The position numbers and the translations under genes are program-made. The notes under the pieces were generated by a model that had not been told where the DNA came from, did not search any database, and worked only from the letters and a program-made list of their open reading frames with translations. From Baffinella frigidus (Eukaryota > Cryptophyceae > Cryptomonadales > Baffinellaceae), in NCBI GenBank assembly GCA_026770585.1, contig MU647343.1, positions 66,492 through 89,602 of the forward strand: a stretch of DNA of 23,111 bases, written 5' to 3'. Every line of letters starts with the position of its first letter. Position 1 is the first letter of the stretch. This document shows positions 1 to 8,600 of this stretch, piece after piece.

Positions 1-285
1 TCAGGAGCGGTTGTACTCGTGGTAGTAGCTTCAGGAGCGGTTGTACTCGTGGTAGTAGCTTTAGGAGCGGTTGTACTCGTGGTAGTAGCTTCAGGTGCGG
101 TTGTACTCGTGGTAGTAGCTTCAGGGGCGGTCGTACTAGTGGTAGTAGCTTCAGTGGCGGTCGTACTCGTGGTAGTAGCTTCAGGGGCGGTCGTACTCGT
201 GGTAGTAGCTTCAGTGGCGGTCGTACTCGTGGTAGTAGCTTCAGGGGCGGTCGTACTAGTGGTAGTAGCTTCAGTGGCGGTTGCA
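1..285 (-). repeat. 30-bp tandem array (about 9.5 copies) encoding the ATTTSTTAPE stalk
   Basis: Consecutive 30-bp units with a few substitutions (for example actcgt/actagt, ggagcgg/gtggcgg), in frame with the minus-strand gene. The array continues beyond base 1, so the copy number is a minimum. Confidence 0.9.
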
Positions 286-704
286 CTCTGTGGTGAAGGT
301 GTGCTTGTAACAACACCCGTCTTAATACTGAAATTAGTGCCATTGGCGTTCAACCAGTCAGTGCTGTTTTCTGGTGTGCAAGCCATCCCATCTACATCGT
401 TTGTGTATCCGTCCCAACACTCGCAGTCGGTGATATTAACACTGCCCAACTCCGACGAGGTGTTCGCCGGACAGGCTTTGCAAGTGGTCGCTAGCGCTGC
501 CGCGGAAGAATTTGAGTATGTGGCGACCCCACACGCTGTGCAGTTTGCAGAGCCGTGCATGGACTTGAAGGTGCCTGCACCACATGCAACGCATGACCCA
601 CCAGTGTATGTATACCCAGGGTCGCACTCTGTGGGTAGAGCGAAAATCAGTTTCAGGGTTGACACACCGAGTAGAACTATGAAAGTGGGAGGTGACACAG
701 GCAT
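1..704 (-). CDS. Secreted cysteine-rich, mucin-like surface protein (5' part; runs off left edge)
   Basis: Reading the minus strand from the ATG at 704 gives an open frame to the window edge, so the C-terminus is missing. Residues 1-24 are a signal peptide (hydrophobic FIVLLGV, LIFA). Residues 27-100 hold regularly spaced cysteines (C27, C38, C41, C55, C58, C75, C78, C94, C96) in the pattern of ephrin-receptor-like/TNFR-like (GCC2_GCC3) modules, for example CVACGAGTF and CKACPANTSS. From about residue 140 on, a 10-residue repeat (ATTTSTTAPE) runs to the edge; its Thr/Ser/Pro content suggests a heavily O-glycosylated mucin-like stalk. N-glycosylation sequons are frequent. A TATA-like box lies 34 nt upstream. 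The opposite strand is also open but gives only low-complexity Val/Ala/Leu. Probably a virion or cell-surface attachment protein (inference); a C-terminal membrane anchor would lie outside the window. Confidence 0.8.
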   Translation of the reverse strand, partial: MPVSPPTFIVLLGVSTLKLIFALPTECDPGYTYTGGSCVACGAGTFKSMHGSANCTACGVATYSNSSAAALATTCKACPANTSSELGSVNITDCECWDGYTNDVDGMACTPENSTDWLNANGTNFSIKTGVVTSTPSPQSATATEATTTSTTAPEATTTSTTATEATTTSTTAPEATTTSTTATEATTTSTTAPEATTTSTTAPEATTTSTTAPKATTTSTTAPEATTTSTTAP

Positions 705-737
705 TTCCTTTTTTGTTTGCATTTGTACAATATACCC

Positions 738-746
738 TTTATATTG
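738..746 (-). promoter_or_regulatory. TATA-like box of the mucin-like gene
   Basis: Minus strand reads CAATATAAAGG, 34 nt upstream of the ATG at 704, in the short space shared with the divergent gene to the right. Confidence 0.5.
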
Positions 747-791
747 CTGTGTCACGCGCATGGGGATTCATGGTGGGAAGGTATTAAAACC

Positions 792-1859
792 ATGCTTGCA
801 CATGGCTCGTACGCATCCGGTACTCAAATGGGGCAACCCATCATGGGGATCGAGTGCAGACACAACAATTGGTTGACTCTTCTCTTCGTCCTCATGTCCA
901 TTGTAATTTTGGCCTACAAACAACCCATGCCAAAGGGTTCAAATGGAGATTGGTTTTACTTGACGTTCCGTGTCGAGTTTTTGGCGTCGGTCGCATTTAT
1001 TCGGTTCATCTCTTTCCTCATCTCTTTCGCAAAAGAAAAGGTCGATTGTGCGAGACGAACACTCATTGCTAAGAAGCCAGACGCTCAAGGAAAAAAGACT
1101 CCGCATGCAGAGTATGTCGACAACATTTGCCACACGACCAATTGCATTTTTTACTTTGTGTTGCTGGGAGTATACGAGTTTACTGCATTTGTACGGGAAA
1201 CTTTTTTTAAACACAGCCATGCCAAAAGTCGTTCGTTTAAAATTTGGACCAACGCCATCAACTGGCCATTTTTCATGATTGCAACAATCAAGCAGAAAGA
1301 TGGCATCGTCACAACGTTGTTTGTCACCGCTCTGATCTGCAACACGAACTGTGTTGTCAACAGGTTCAGCGAGATCCTCGCTGGCATTCTTTTGAACGTG
1401 TGTAGACGTTTCAACTGGAGGGGAAATGACAAAAATTGCATCTTCTGGGCGATCTATACCAGTAACACACTGAAGATCATTCCCGTGAACGCTGTCGTAC
1501 TTCGAGTGACAAAAATTCTCGTCGAGGATATGCACAAATCCGATTGGACCATGTATTTGACCACCGTGTATTTCATTTCACAGATGCTCTTGTATGCAAG
1601 CTCTGCTTTCGTGGTGATGAACCCTTTGAATGCGCTGTCTTCATGCATATGCAGACTGCGGACATTATCGCGTGAGTCGAGTGCTTCTGAACTGTTCACC
1701 ATTGTGAAGAATTGTTTTCTAACTCTGGTGCCGCTTCTTTTTATCTTTCGGGACTTGTATGCCCCCAAAGTGAAAAAGCAGGGCTTCTCTCGTTGGGCGA
1801 TGGATGTTTGCACTCAAGTAAGTTCTGGGTTTTTTGAAGACTATTTCCAAAGGGTCTGA
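792..1859 (+). CDS. Divergent heliorhodopsin-like seven-TM protein
   Basis: 355 aa from the ATG at 792; the frame is open back to 717 with only a TTG, so the start is uncertain. Hydrophobic segments lie near residues 33-50, 55-80, 113-135, 160-190, 215-235, 255-280 and 300-320. Heliorhodopsin-like features are seen, not proven: a VEF-x2-S motif at 61-66 at the place of the family's WxEYxxS TM3 motif; an N...LLGVYEF segment like TM4; NWPFF like the W-x-PF start of TM5; and a last helix with E295-x10-K306, the Glu-to-Schiff-base-Lys spacing of TM7. TM1 is not evident, so the protein is either N-terminally divergent or misassigned. If correct, it would bind retinal and act as a light sensor or membrane regulator. 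AATAAA follows the stop by 4 nt. Alternative: an unrelated viral multi-pass membrane protein. Confidence 0.75.
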   Translation: MLAHGSYASGTQMGQPIMGIECRHNNWLTLLFVLMSIVILAYKQPMPKGSNGDWFYLTFRVEFLASVAFIRFISFLISFAKEKVDCARRTLIAKKPDAQGKKTPHAEYVDNICHTTNCIFYFVLLGVYEFTAFVRETFFKHSHAKSRSFKIWTNAINWPFFMIATIKQKDGIVTTLFVTALICNTNCVVNRFSEILAGILLNVCRRFNWRGNDKNCIFWAIYTSNTLKIIPVNAVVLRVTKILVEDMHKSDWTMYLTTVYFISQMLLYASSAFVVMNPLNALSSCICRLRTLSRESSASELFTIVKNCFLTLVPLLFIFRDLYAPKVKKQGFSRWAMDVCTQVSSGFFEDYFQRV

Positions 1860-1863
1860 TCAA

Positions 1864-1869
1864 AATAAA
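1864..1869 (+). terminator. AATAAA polyadenylation signal
   Basis: AATAAA 4 nt after the stop codon of the heliorhodopsin-like gene, in an A-rich stretch. Confidence 0.5.
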
Positions 1870-2005
1870 ACAAACATAATCAAAAATACATGCGGCTGTA
1901 GACTGCTTGGATAGGCTCTAGTATTTACGTATACCACTGGCAACCCCTCCACGCACACACACACAGACGCCCACGCCCAGCAACCCACACTACCACCACT
2001 GATTG

Positions 2006-2092
2006 ACAACCACCACCACCACCGCCACCACCACCGCCACCACCACCGCCACCACCACCGCCACCACCACCGCCACCGCCACCACCACTCGG
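2006..2092. repeat. (ACC)n/(GCC) trinucleotide repeat
   Basis: Runs of accaccaccgcc in the gap 1860-2137. It would read as poly-Thr on the plus strand or Gly/Trp/Arg on the minus strand. No ATG precedes it in the frame of the downstream gene, so it is treated as 5' non-coding. The rest of the gap has a (CA)n-rich run near 1954-1966 and no gene. Confidence 0.75.
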
Positions 2093-2137
2093 CAGCAGCA
2101 GTACCAACGACCTGCCTGCGATTTTTTGTATTCACAG

Positions 2138-4504
2138 ATGCAGATTCTTTGTATTCACAAATGCCCCGGGTCGCCTGAGGGGGCCCGCCTTCTTCTAGGG
2201 GAGCTGTGCAAGCTGCCGAGCGCCGACAACACAACAAACCACGTGGCCACCGAAGAATTATGTGAGGGGCTGAGACAGTACTCTCAGCCCCTCATGACAT
2301 GTGATGTCGTTACTTGTGGGACAGTGGTGAAAACGCGCGTTGTCGGTGCAGGGGATAGGTATCTGGTGTACACCATGGGTGACGACTATACTATCCCGAG
2401 CTTCTTGGTGCTACATTCGCAACATCCGAAACCTAATGGACGTCTTGGTAGAAGGCTTAGTCAACAGAAGGAACACTTCAACTCCGGATCAGTAAGTGTA
2501 TTTTCAGTCGGTTGTAACAGGCCCAACCCGACTGGTGGTGGTGGTGCTAGATCTGCTGGTGTCCTCGCCGCGACACAAGCACTTACCACCGGTGCAAATA
2601 CTCTACTACTAGCGCTTGAAAATCCCAAGTTGGACAACAAAAGCATCCTTGCAATGATACTACCGTTGCTGCAGGCAACGGCAGTATCCCCAACAGCGAC
2701 CCCAACAGCAGCAGCACTAGGGGTGGTGTCAGACGTTGATAATCTGATAGTGCGCGTACCACGTGAAGATGGTTCTGTAGGTGTCCTTGATGTTCCTTCG
2801 ATTGGTCTGCAGTGTGCGCGCGATGCGCTGCGGAATACAGGGCACGGTCGGACGACTCAGCACATGCGTGCACGCAAGATCACCATTGCGCAGAACCACG
2901 AGTACACCCTGAGCATGCTGCTGTGCAACGAAAAAGAGACAACACAGGGGTTCCAGTTGCGTCTGTACGGGACAGAGGACCTCTTCAATAGCAAGAATCA
3001 CATGCGGGAACCTTCTTCACTGATCACACTATCGCACAACTTCCACCCTATGGACCGCGTGGTGGAGGAGGTTCATCATGGTGTCTTGCGGGGGGTGACA
3101 GAAATGCGGGGGGAAATGCGGGGGGAAATGCGGGGGGAAATGCGGGGGGTGACAGGAATGCTCGCGGTGACACAGGCACTACTGCGGTGCAACGTGGTGG
3201 CGTCGCCAGTCCGTTCGATGGGGTCCAACTGCAAAACGGCCTTGTACACGGGTATGCGACCGCATGACATGGGGCAGGTGTTGCGCACGATGGGCCTCGT
3301 CACCGACAACAAAAACGTTGCAGCTTCACTGAACCGACTACACGTCGGTGTCGTTGTGCAGCTCTTGGACACTGCAGGCTTTCTGTGCGGTGCCGCGGTA
3401 TCGGACCCGGTCTCGACCGCGGTATCGGACCCGGTCTCGACCGCGGTATCGGACCCGGTCTCGACCGCGGACTTCCGATTACATCGAAGCAGTGCGCTGA
3501 GCTACGCCATCGCACACCAGAACGCTTCCGTGACTGGCCTGTTACACAAGACTCTCGGGCTCAACCTGCAAGAGATCAGCACAGCGTTATACAGCGGGGT
3601 CTCGTTCTGTCACGCTTGTGCATACGATGCGCGGCCCATGAATCTCAACAATGGAAAAGTGCGCGCTCATTTGATTAATCTCAGCGATTTCAGAGAGGAC
3701 CGTGTTGGTACCGTTGATCGCATGCTGGAAGCAGACGCGGTTGCTTTGTCGTCTTCGGCAACAGAGGTGCCGTGGTCGCAGGTGCGACACAACTTTCGCG
3801 TCCGATCAGATGAGAGAGGGGACCCTCGCGCCGACAAGGACCCTCTCATAATCGAGTGCCATGTCATGGAGTCAGGGCTGATCTTCTTCCGACGCGAGGG
3901 AGGCTGCACCAGCAATGCTGATATCTTTCACGGGTTGGGCAAGGGGTTTGTAGGCGCTGTGTACGTCGCGCCGGGTCTCGTCGCGCCGGTCGCGCCTGGT
4001 CTCGTCGCGCCGGTCGCGCCTGGTCTCGTCGCGCCGGTCGCGCCTGGTCTCGTCGCGCCGGTCGCGCCTGGTCTCGTCGCGCCGGACATCGTCGCCCGTC
4101 AAGACCAACACCAACCGGTAGAATGCCTCAAAGAAATAACGCCTCCATGCTCTGTTCACAATATGGGGAACGAATATCAGCACACGGGGTTGGGCCCTCC
4201 ACACGCGCTCGTGCCTCTCGTAGCACAGCTCGCTGTTCAGACCCCGGTATCAACGCGCGGTCTGATACGAAACGCCACAGACATGCTCTTCCATCTCAAC
4301 TCCATCTGTTTACATAACCATACCCCCACACGGCAGCACAAAAACTTGCGCACGGCGTGGCTACACACTCACATACACCGCGCATCGCGACTTTGTGGTG
4401 GTATACAGAACACAAGCTTCTACGGCGTCCTGGCACAACTCTCAACCCTCGCAGAACTACCCCTTGACAGTGTGGCATACTGGGCAAACAACCCGTATAC
4501 GTAG
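2138..4504 (+). CDS. Unknown 788-aa protein with three internal in-frame repeat arrays
   Basis: Long frame starting at the first ATG (2138); the frame is open upstream only through the ACC repeat from a TTG. I do not recognise the family. It has no signal peptide or clear membrane segment and mixes Ala/Val/Leu-rich helices with many His and Cys. Three low-complexity insertions look like recent repeat expansions: RGEM units around residue 320-340, AVSDPVST x3 around residue 420-443, and VAPGLVAP x5 around residue 610-650. The sequence between them (for example SRTMGL-type helices, ENYQ-free) is non-repetitive, indicating a genuine protein. Candidate roles by context are a tegument-like or other structural virion protein (inference only). 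The sequence just before the ATG (ttttttgtattcacag) resembles a 3' splice site, so an upstream exon is possible. No AATAAA was found after the stop; a hairpin-rich 35-bp array follows instead. Confidence 0.8.
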   Translation: MQILCIHKCPGSPEGARLLLGELCKLPSADNTTNHVATEELCEGLRQYSQPLMTCDVVTCGTVVKTRVVGAGDRYLVYTMGDDYTIPSFLVLHSQHPKPNGRLGRRLSQQKEHFNSGSVSVFSVGCNRPNPTGGGGARSAGVLAATQALTTGANTLLLALENPKLDNKSILAMILPLLQATAVSPTATPTAAALGVVSDVDNLIVRVPREDGSVGVLDVPSIGLQCARDALRNTGHGRTTQHMRARKITIAQNHEYTLSMLLCNEKETTQGFQLRLYGTEDLFNSKNHMREPSSLITLSHNFHPMDRVVEEVHHGVLRGVTEMRGEMRGEMRGEMRGVTGMLAVTQALLRCNVVASPVRSMGSNCKTALYTGMRPHDMGQVLRTMGLVTDNKNVAASLNRLHVGVVVQLLDTAGFLCGAAVSDPVSTAVSDPVSTAVSDPVSTADFRLHRSSALSYAIAHQNASVTGLLHKTLGLNLQEISTALYSGVSFCHACAYDARPMNLNNGKVRAHLINLSDFREDRVGTVDRMLEADAVALSSSATEVPWSQVRHNFRVRSDERGDPRADKDPLIIECHVMESGLIFFRREGGCTSNADIFHGLGKGFVGAVYVAPGLVAPVAPGLVAPVAPGLVAPVAPGLVAPVAPGLVAPDIVARQDQHQPVECLKEITPPCSVHNMGNEYQHTGLGPPHALVPLVAQLAVQTPVSTRGLIRNATDMLFHLNSICLHNHTPTRQHKNLRTAWLHTHIHRASRLCGGIQNTSFYGVLAQLSTLAELPLDSVAYWANNPYT
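3091..3163 (+). repeat. 12-bp in-frame array (RGEM)
   Basis: gaaatgcggggg-type units, about four copies, flanked on both sides by a related ggggtgaca element. The unit length preserves the reading frame. Confidence 0.85.
3395..3470 (+). repeat. 24-bp in-frame array, 3 perfect copies (AVSDPVST)
   Basis: Three identical 24-bp units beginning gcggtatcggac, within the 788-aa gene. The identity of the copies suggests recent expansion. Confidence 0.9.
3965..4084 (+). repeat. 24-bp in-frame array, 5 copies (VAPGLVAP)
   Basis: Five 24-bp units starting gtcgcgcc; only the first differs, by one base. It lies inside the 788-aa gene and keeps the frame. Confidence 0.9.
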
Positions 4505-4510
4505 GGTATG

Positions 4511-4649
4511 CTCAACCCAAATACGGGTAAAACTGCGGGTATGGCATTCAATGCCATACGGGTAAAACTGCGGGTATGGCATTCAATGCCATACGGGTAA
4601 AACTGCGGGTATGGCATTCAATGCCATACGGGTATGGCATTGGGTTGAG
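4511..4649. repeat. 35-bp palindromic tandem array bounded by a 9-bp inverted repeat
   Basis: Three 35-bp units (4521-4625) plus a partial one. Each unit contains the near-perfect palindrome tatggcattcaatgccata, which can form a strong hairpin. The whole block is bracketed by ctcaaccca (4511-4519) and its reverse complement tgggttgag (4641-4649), so a nested cruciform can be drawn. It lies between two plus-strand genes; a termination or RNA-processing role for the upstream gene is plausible. Confidence 0.85.
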
Positions 4650-4740
4650 GTGACCTTTCTGTTATTAAAGGACCGAAGAGAAACCCCGATGCAAGTTTTG
4701 GATTTGTTTTCAGAGCTGCTCGGTTCGGAGCCTCGTGTAG

Positions 4741-5454
4741 ATGAAGGGCGACAGTGTGGCGAGAGAGGAAGCGGCGCAGCAAGAAGCGGCGCGGAAACGG
4801 GTCGAAAAATGGAATCCGGTAGTCATAGTGTATCGTCGCAGCATGTTCTGGACGGACAGCGTGTTGCAATTTGCTGGGGCTGGCGAATTCACTCACTGTG
4901 AGTTGTTTTTGCCGTACGAGGGTGGAACGTTCGCAATTTTTGCGGGAGGTGTCATGCAGTGCAGCGCTGTGTTACCGGTGTCGTACACAGCACAGCCACA
5001 CTACTTTGCATGGCAGTTGATACTGATGGACGAGGCGCAGTATACGAGACTCAAAATGTGGAATATCAAGCAAGTTGAACAGCACTGCCCGTACAACTTC
5101 ACAGACCTCGCCTGGCAGCTGGTCCCTTTCTCAAACTCGGTTGTTTCCGACATTTCTAGCAAGCAGGCCCTCAAACCAGCAAAAACCTTTTGTTCTCAAG
5201 CAATCGTGCTGGCACTCAAGGACGCGTTTAGTACAGCGTTGTGCAATGCACGTCTAAAATCATACGCGGGTTGTATGAACAGCCGTCTTGTCACACCGAC
5301 AGAGCTGGCGCATACCACCACAAAGTGGTTGGGTATGTCTACAAACAACAACGTTGTGCCGATGAACCGGTATGAGGCAGACAAACACATGAACGAACTC
5401 TTGCTCTCACAGCATGCTGTCGGTGTGTACATAAACCAGCCGTACAAGATTTGA
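4741..5454 (+). CDS. Papain-like fold hydrolase, permuted NlpC/P60 (YiiX / poxvirus G6-like) type
   Basis: 237 aa from a clear ATG. A charged N-terminal helix (residues 5-23) leads into the core. Order of motifs: a beta strand then GEFTHCELFLP with candidate catalytic His52; a YNFTDLAWQ segment; and KTFCSQAIVLAL with candidate nucleophile Cys151 at a helix start, followed by a conserved-looking VTPTEL turn. His before Cys is the order of circularly permuted NlpC/P60 enzymes, which cleave peptide, amide or thioester bonds. Similar small cysteine hydrolases occur in several large eukaryotic DNA viruses. The substrate is unknown. AATAAA lies 52 nt after the stop. Alternative: an inactive papain-fold protein, because C53 directly beside H52 is unusual. 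Confidence 0.8.
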   Translation: MKGDSVAREEAAQQEAARKRVEKWNPVVIVYRRSMFWTDSVLQFAGAGEFTHCELFLPYEGGTFAIFAGGVMQCSAVLPVSYTAQPHYFAWQLILMDEAQYTRLKMWNIKQVEQHCPYNFTDLAWQLVPFSNSVVSDISSKQALKPAKTFCSQAIVLALKDAFSTALCNARLKSYAGCMNSRLVTPTELAHTTTKWLGMSTNNNVVPMNRYEADKHMNELLLSQHAVGVYINQPYKI

Positions 5455-5506
5455 AACCCGCTGTTCGGGGCGGCGGTCGCGGTGCTCGGCCGCGTGTGAG
5501 GGCAAA

Positions 5507-5512
5507 AATAAA
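5507..5512 (+). terminator. AATAAA signal of the hydrolase gene
   Basis: AATAAA at the start of a 27-bp sequence (5511-5537) that is repeated at 5573-5599. On the minus strand both copies provide AATAAA (5527-5532 and 5589-5594) for the convergent glycoprotein gene, so one duplicated element appears to serve both directions. Confidence 0.5.
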
Positions 5513-5608
5513 TACATTGTTTGAAATTTATTCACACACCAATTTACGCACACATCAATTTATCCACACACAAATACATTGTTTGAAATTTATTCACACC
5601 CCACCCGC

Positions 5609-5698
5609 AGTCCTCAAGTTTTCGCCAGTCCTCAAGTTTTCGCCAGTCCTCAAGTTTTCGCCAGTCCTCAAGTTTTCGCCAGTCCTCAAGTTTTCGCC
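5609..5698. repeat. 18-bp tandem array, 5 perfect copies
   Basis: agtcctcaagttttcgcc repeated five times, ending one base before the TGA (5700-5702) of the minus-strand glycoprotein. It is therefore in the glycoprotein 3' UTR. Confidence 0.95.
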
Positions 5699-5699
5699 C

Positions 5700-8600
5700 T
5701 CACCGCGATACCATACGCGTGTACATTGTATCATGCATGTTTGCCATAGGTTGAAACATTTGTCCAGTGTATGGTTCGAGCACATGTGCACCATAATACG
5801 GTTGAAAAAATGATGCTGTAGCGGTACCCGCTTGGAAAACTACAGGGGGGTCTGGAGCACTCAGCGGCGCTGCCTTTGCGGCGGGGTCCACGGACGGCTG
5901 CCTGTTGTTCGGATGTGTGACGTGATAGTAATACGCGAGTCCTGACAACCCAACACCAAAGAGACCGGCAGCAATTATAGCAACCACGGCGGCAATGCTC
6001 ATACCCCCCTCCGCCTTGACACCGACAGACACCTGCGGTACCCTGGACACACCAGATGCATGATACGAGTATGAGCTAGATGTCACAGCGGTCACCGATT
6101 GTAGCATTTCCTGGAGGTTGGCCTTGACGGCACTACGGATCGCTGTTGCCGTTGCAGTTTTCTTGGTGGTTATCTGCATGGTCTTTGCATCAGCCTCCGT
6201 CAATCGGAGCTCTATCGTAATGCGAACGTCTACCATCCCGGTGTCAAGCGACTTCATTGTGGCGCTCAGCACACGCATGTCGAGCTGCGGAAAGTCGAGC
6301 TCGTCCGCAAGAACCTGCTTGACCGCGGTCTTCATCTTTGCCGTGTCCAAATATACGACATTTGCTCTCATGTCAACGTCTATGTCTATCATGAAGTCTT
6401 TCAACGTATTCGCTGGCACTGTCCACTTCGTAAACGCGTCGGTCATTGCTGCGCCCGTTGTCGTCGATCCAAGCACTGGCTGCAAGGCGTCTACAATGAT
6501 TCCACTGTAGCTCGAGGTGAATAGCGCAAGCAAATTTGCGTTGGAATCACCGTCGGGAGGCGGCCACGCTACAATGGCTCGTGTCATCTCTTGTTCTTTG
6601 TAGACCCAGACACGGAAGACTTTCGTCGTCGCCAGAAGCCGTCGCACAGGGGGTACAACCGCCGTGTCTTCCAACACGAGAACTCTGTCCATGTCTATAC
6701 CAAGCGCAATCCCTATATTGGTGCGGATGCTGTAGAGCACCGCAGGTGTATCGTCATTTTCAAACCTGTAGTCATCTACTGCAATCGAAAATTTCATCGC
6801 GGGGCTCGAAACGAGTGCAAAGTACCAGTCAAATGCGACAATGCGTTCCGTCCAGACGATACTATGATACAGCTTGTTGCATGTAAGGTCCGGGATGCGA
6901 GTGGTTCCAACACCACAGGTGCCCAGGTGCAACACCCCGTGTACATTGGTGAGACCAGATCCGTGTTTTGACGTCAACTCAGCTTTGCACGATCCAACTA
7001 CGTCATCCAGGTTGTCACTCCAACCCGCGGAAGCGAGAAAACATTGGAACATTGAAGCGTAGAGCGCTCCAAACCCGTCTGTCTTGCTCAGGATCCCTTG
7101 CACTTCAACGCTCTCCACGTTTCGGTAAAGCATCGACTTGGATGTGACAAACCCAGTAGTCTGACACGTCGACATGACGACACCCAAGTCCATTCGGTGA
7201 TCAGTCAAGACCATGTTCACATTTTCCACAAACTTCGCCAATGACACCGAGACCGATCGGGTCCCCGTCCAGGTGAACATTTGCCACGACGCGTTGGCGT
7301 GCCCCGTCATGTACGCAATGTTTATGTCAGGGTCCACACACGAATTGGTCATTTCTAATACATTGTTTGAAGAGCTGTTGTGTAGTTGCCGCATATGCTC
7401 TGCCTCTGTCGAAGCCTCATCGCTTGCGAGCAGTCGTCGAGAGAGCGCGTGATTTCCCAGTGTCGCAAGCTTGGTGTGCATCCCACTTGAAGTCCGTGCG
7501 TTCCCACGGGACAACATGGGATGCCTCGAACGACTGTCCGCATAGGCTTCATGCAACCGCCTCTTCACCTCCGTCGCTCGCACACGCGTTTTTTTTTCGT
7601 TTCCGCTGATTTCGTTTCCGCTGATTTCGTTTCCGCTGATTTCGTTTCCGCTGATTTCGTTTCCACTGATTTCGTTTCCGCCAGACCCGGCGCTCTCTTC
7701 GAGGTCGTGCAACACCATTCCAGAGCCATCGTCTACCAGCAACCGGCGACCGGTGACGCGGTTCCCAACACCCCTAATCGTCAGCAAACCCGCCACAATC
7801 GTCTTGTCACTGATATCGTAGGCGTTCATCTCCGTCTTCCCCTGCATCCGCGAGATCCAGCGGTACCCAGGGTCCACAAAAAGGCAACTATAGTCACCCT
7901 TCGGACGGATTGTGTAAGTGGACAGTGTGTCACCTTCGACGTAAACAGGGTTCCCGTTGGAGTCGAACTCCGTCAGACTCAAGTCTGCACCGTCACAGCG
8001 TTGTGCCAAGTAGTCGGTGCCTTTCGGATACGTGGGGTTGTTTGCTGGGGTGCGGTCCTTTCCACCATAATACACATTATTCGTCCATTCCTTGAACGCA
8101 TCAATTTGCTGAGGGACAAAGTCATCCAGGTAAAAAACAGATTCCTCGAAACCTGCATTTACCACCGAGTCCGTGACGACAATCCGCCACATACATTTGA
8201 AGTTCGCCGTAGAGATTTTCTCTGTTCCCATCACCTGCACACACGACATGCCTTCGGTGTGATTGAATGCCATCACATAGCTTGCACTCTCATCAGCAGT
8301 GTCTCTTGTAATGTCAAACGCGGTACCGCTTGCGATCCGTTCCCGCATGACCTCATAATGTGTACCGGTTGCGCCAAGGAAGTTCATCACCACCATGCTG
8401 TCGAGCTGAAACTTGTTTCCATTCCCGAAATTGTTGGAGAAGTATTTGCCCATACTGAACTGCATGTCGATGGCGGCGGCCCCATACGACGGAAGTCCTC
8501 CGGGCGTCGTGGCAAACTCGTTGATCCCGGCCGTTTTCAGTATCGTAGTTGCTGCGGTGTTTTCCTCGATGCCAATCCCCACGGTGACCTTCATGATGTC

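Noticed and set aside
19-876. Plus-strand 285-aa open frame with VVVASGAVVL repeats
   Set aside because: It is the complement of the mucin-like repeat. The minus strand has a signal peptide, ordered cysteines and a TATA box, while this frame is low-complexity and starts inside the array.
2003-2137. Poly-Thr N-terminal extension of the 788-aa protein
   Set aside because: It relies on a TTG start. The first ATG is at 2138, after the repeat.
1860-2237. Minus-strand Trp/Arg/Gly-rich open frames
   Set aside because: Produced by the (ACC)n repeat; no start context or domain, and they overlap the start of the 788-aa gene.
2138-4504. Major capsid protein assignment for the 788-aa gene
   Set aside because: Length is compatible with some HK97-fold capsid proteins, but no motif or domain I can recognise supports it.
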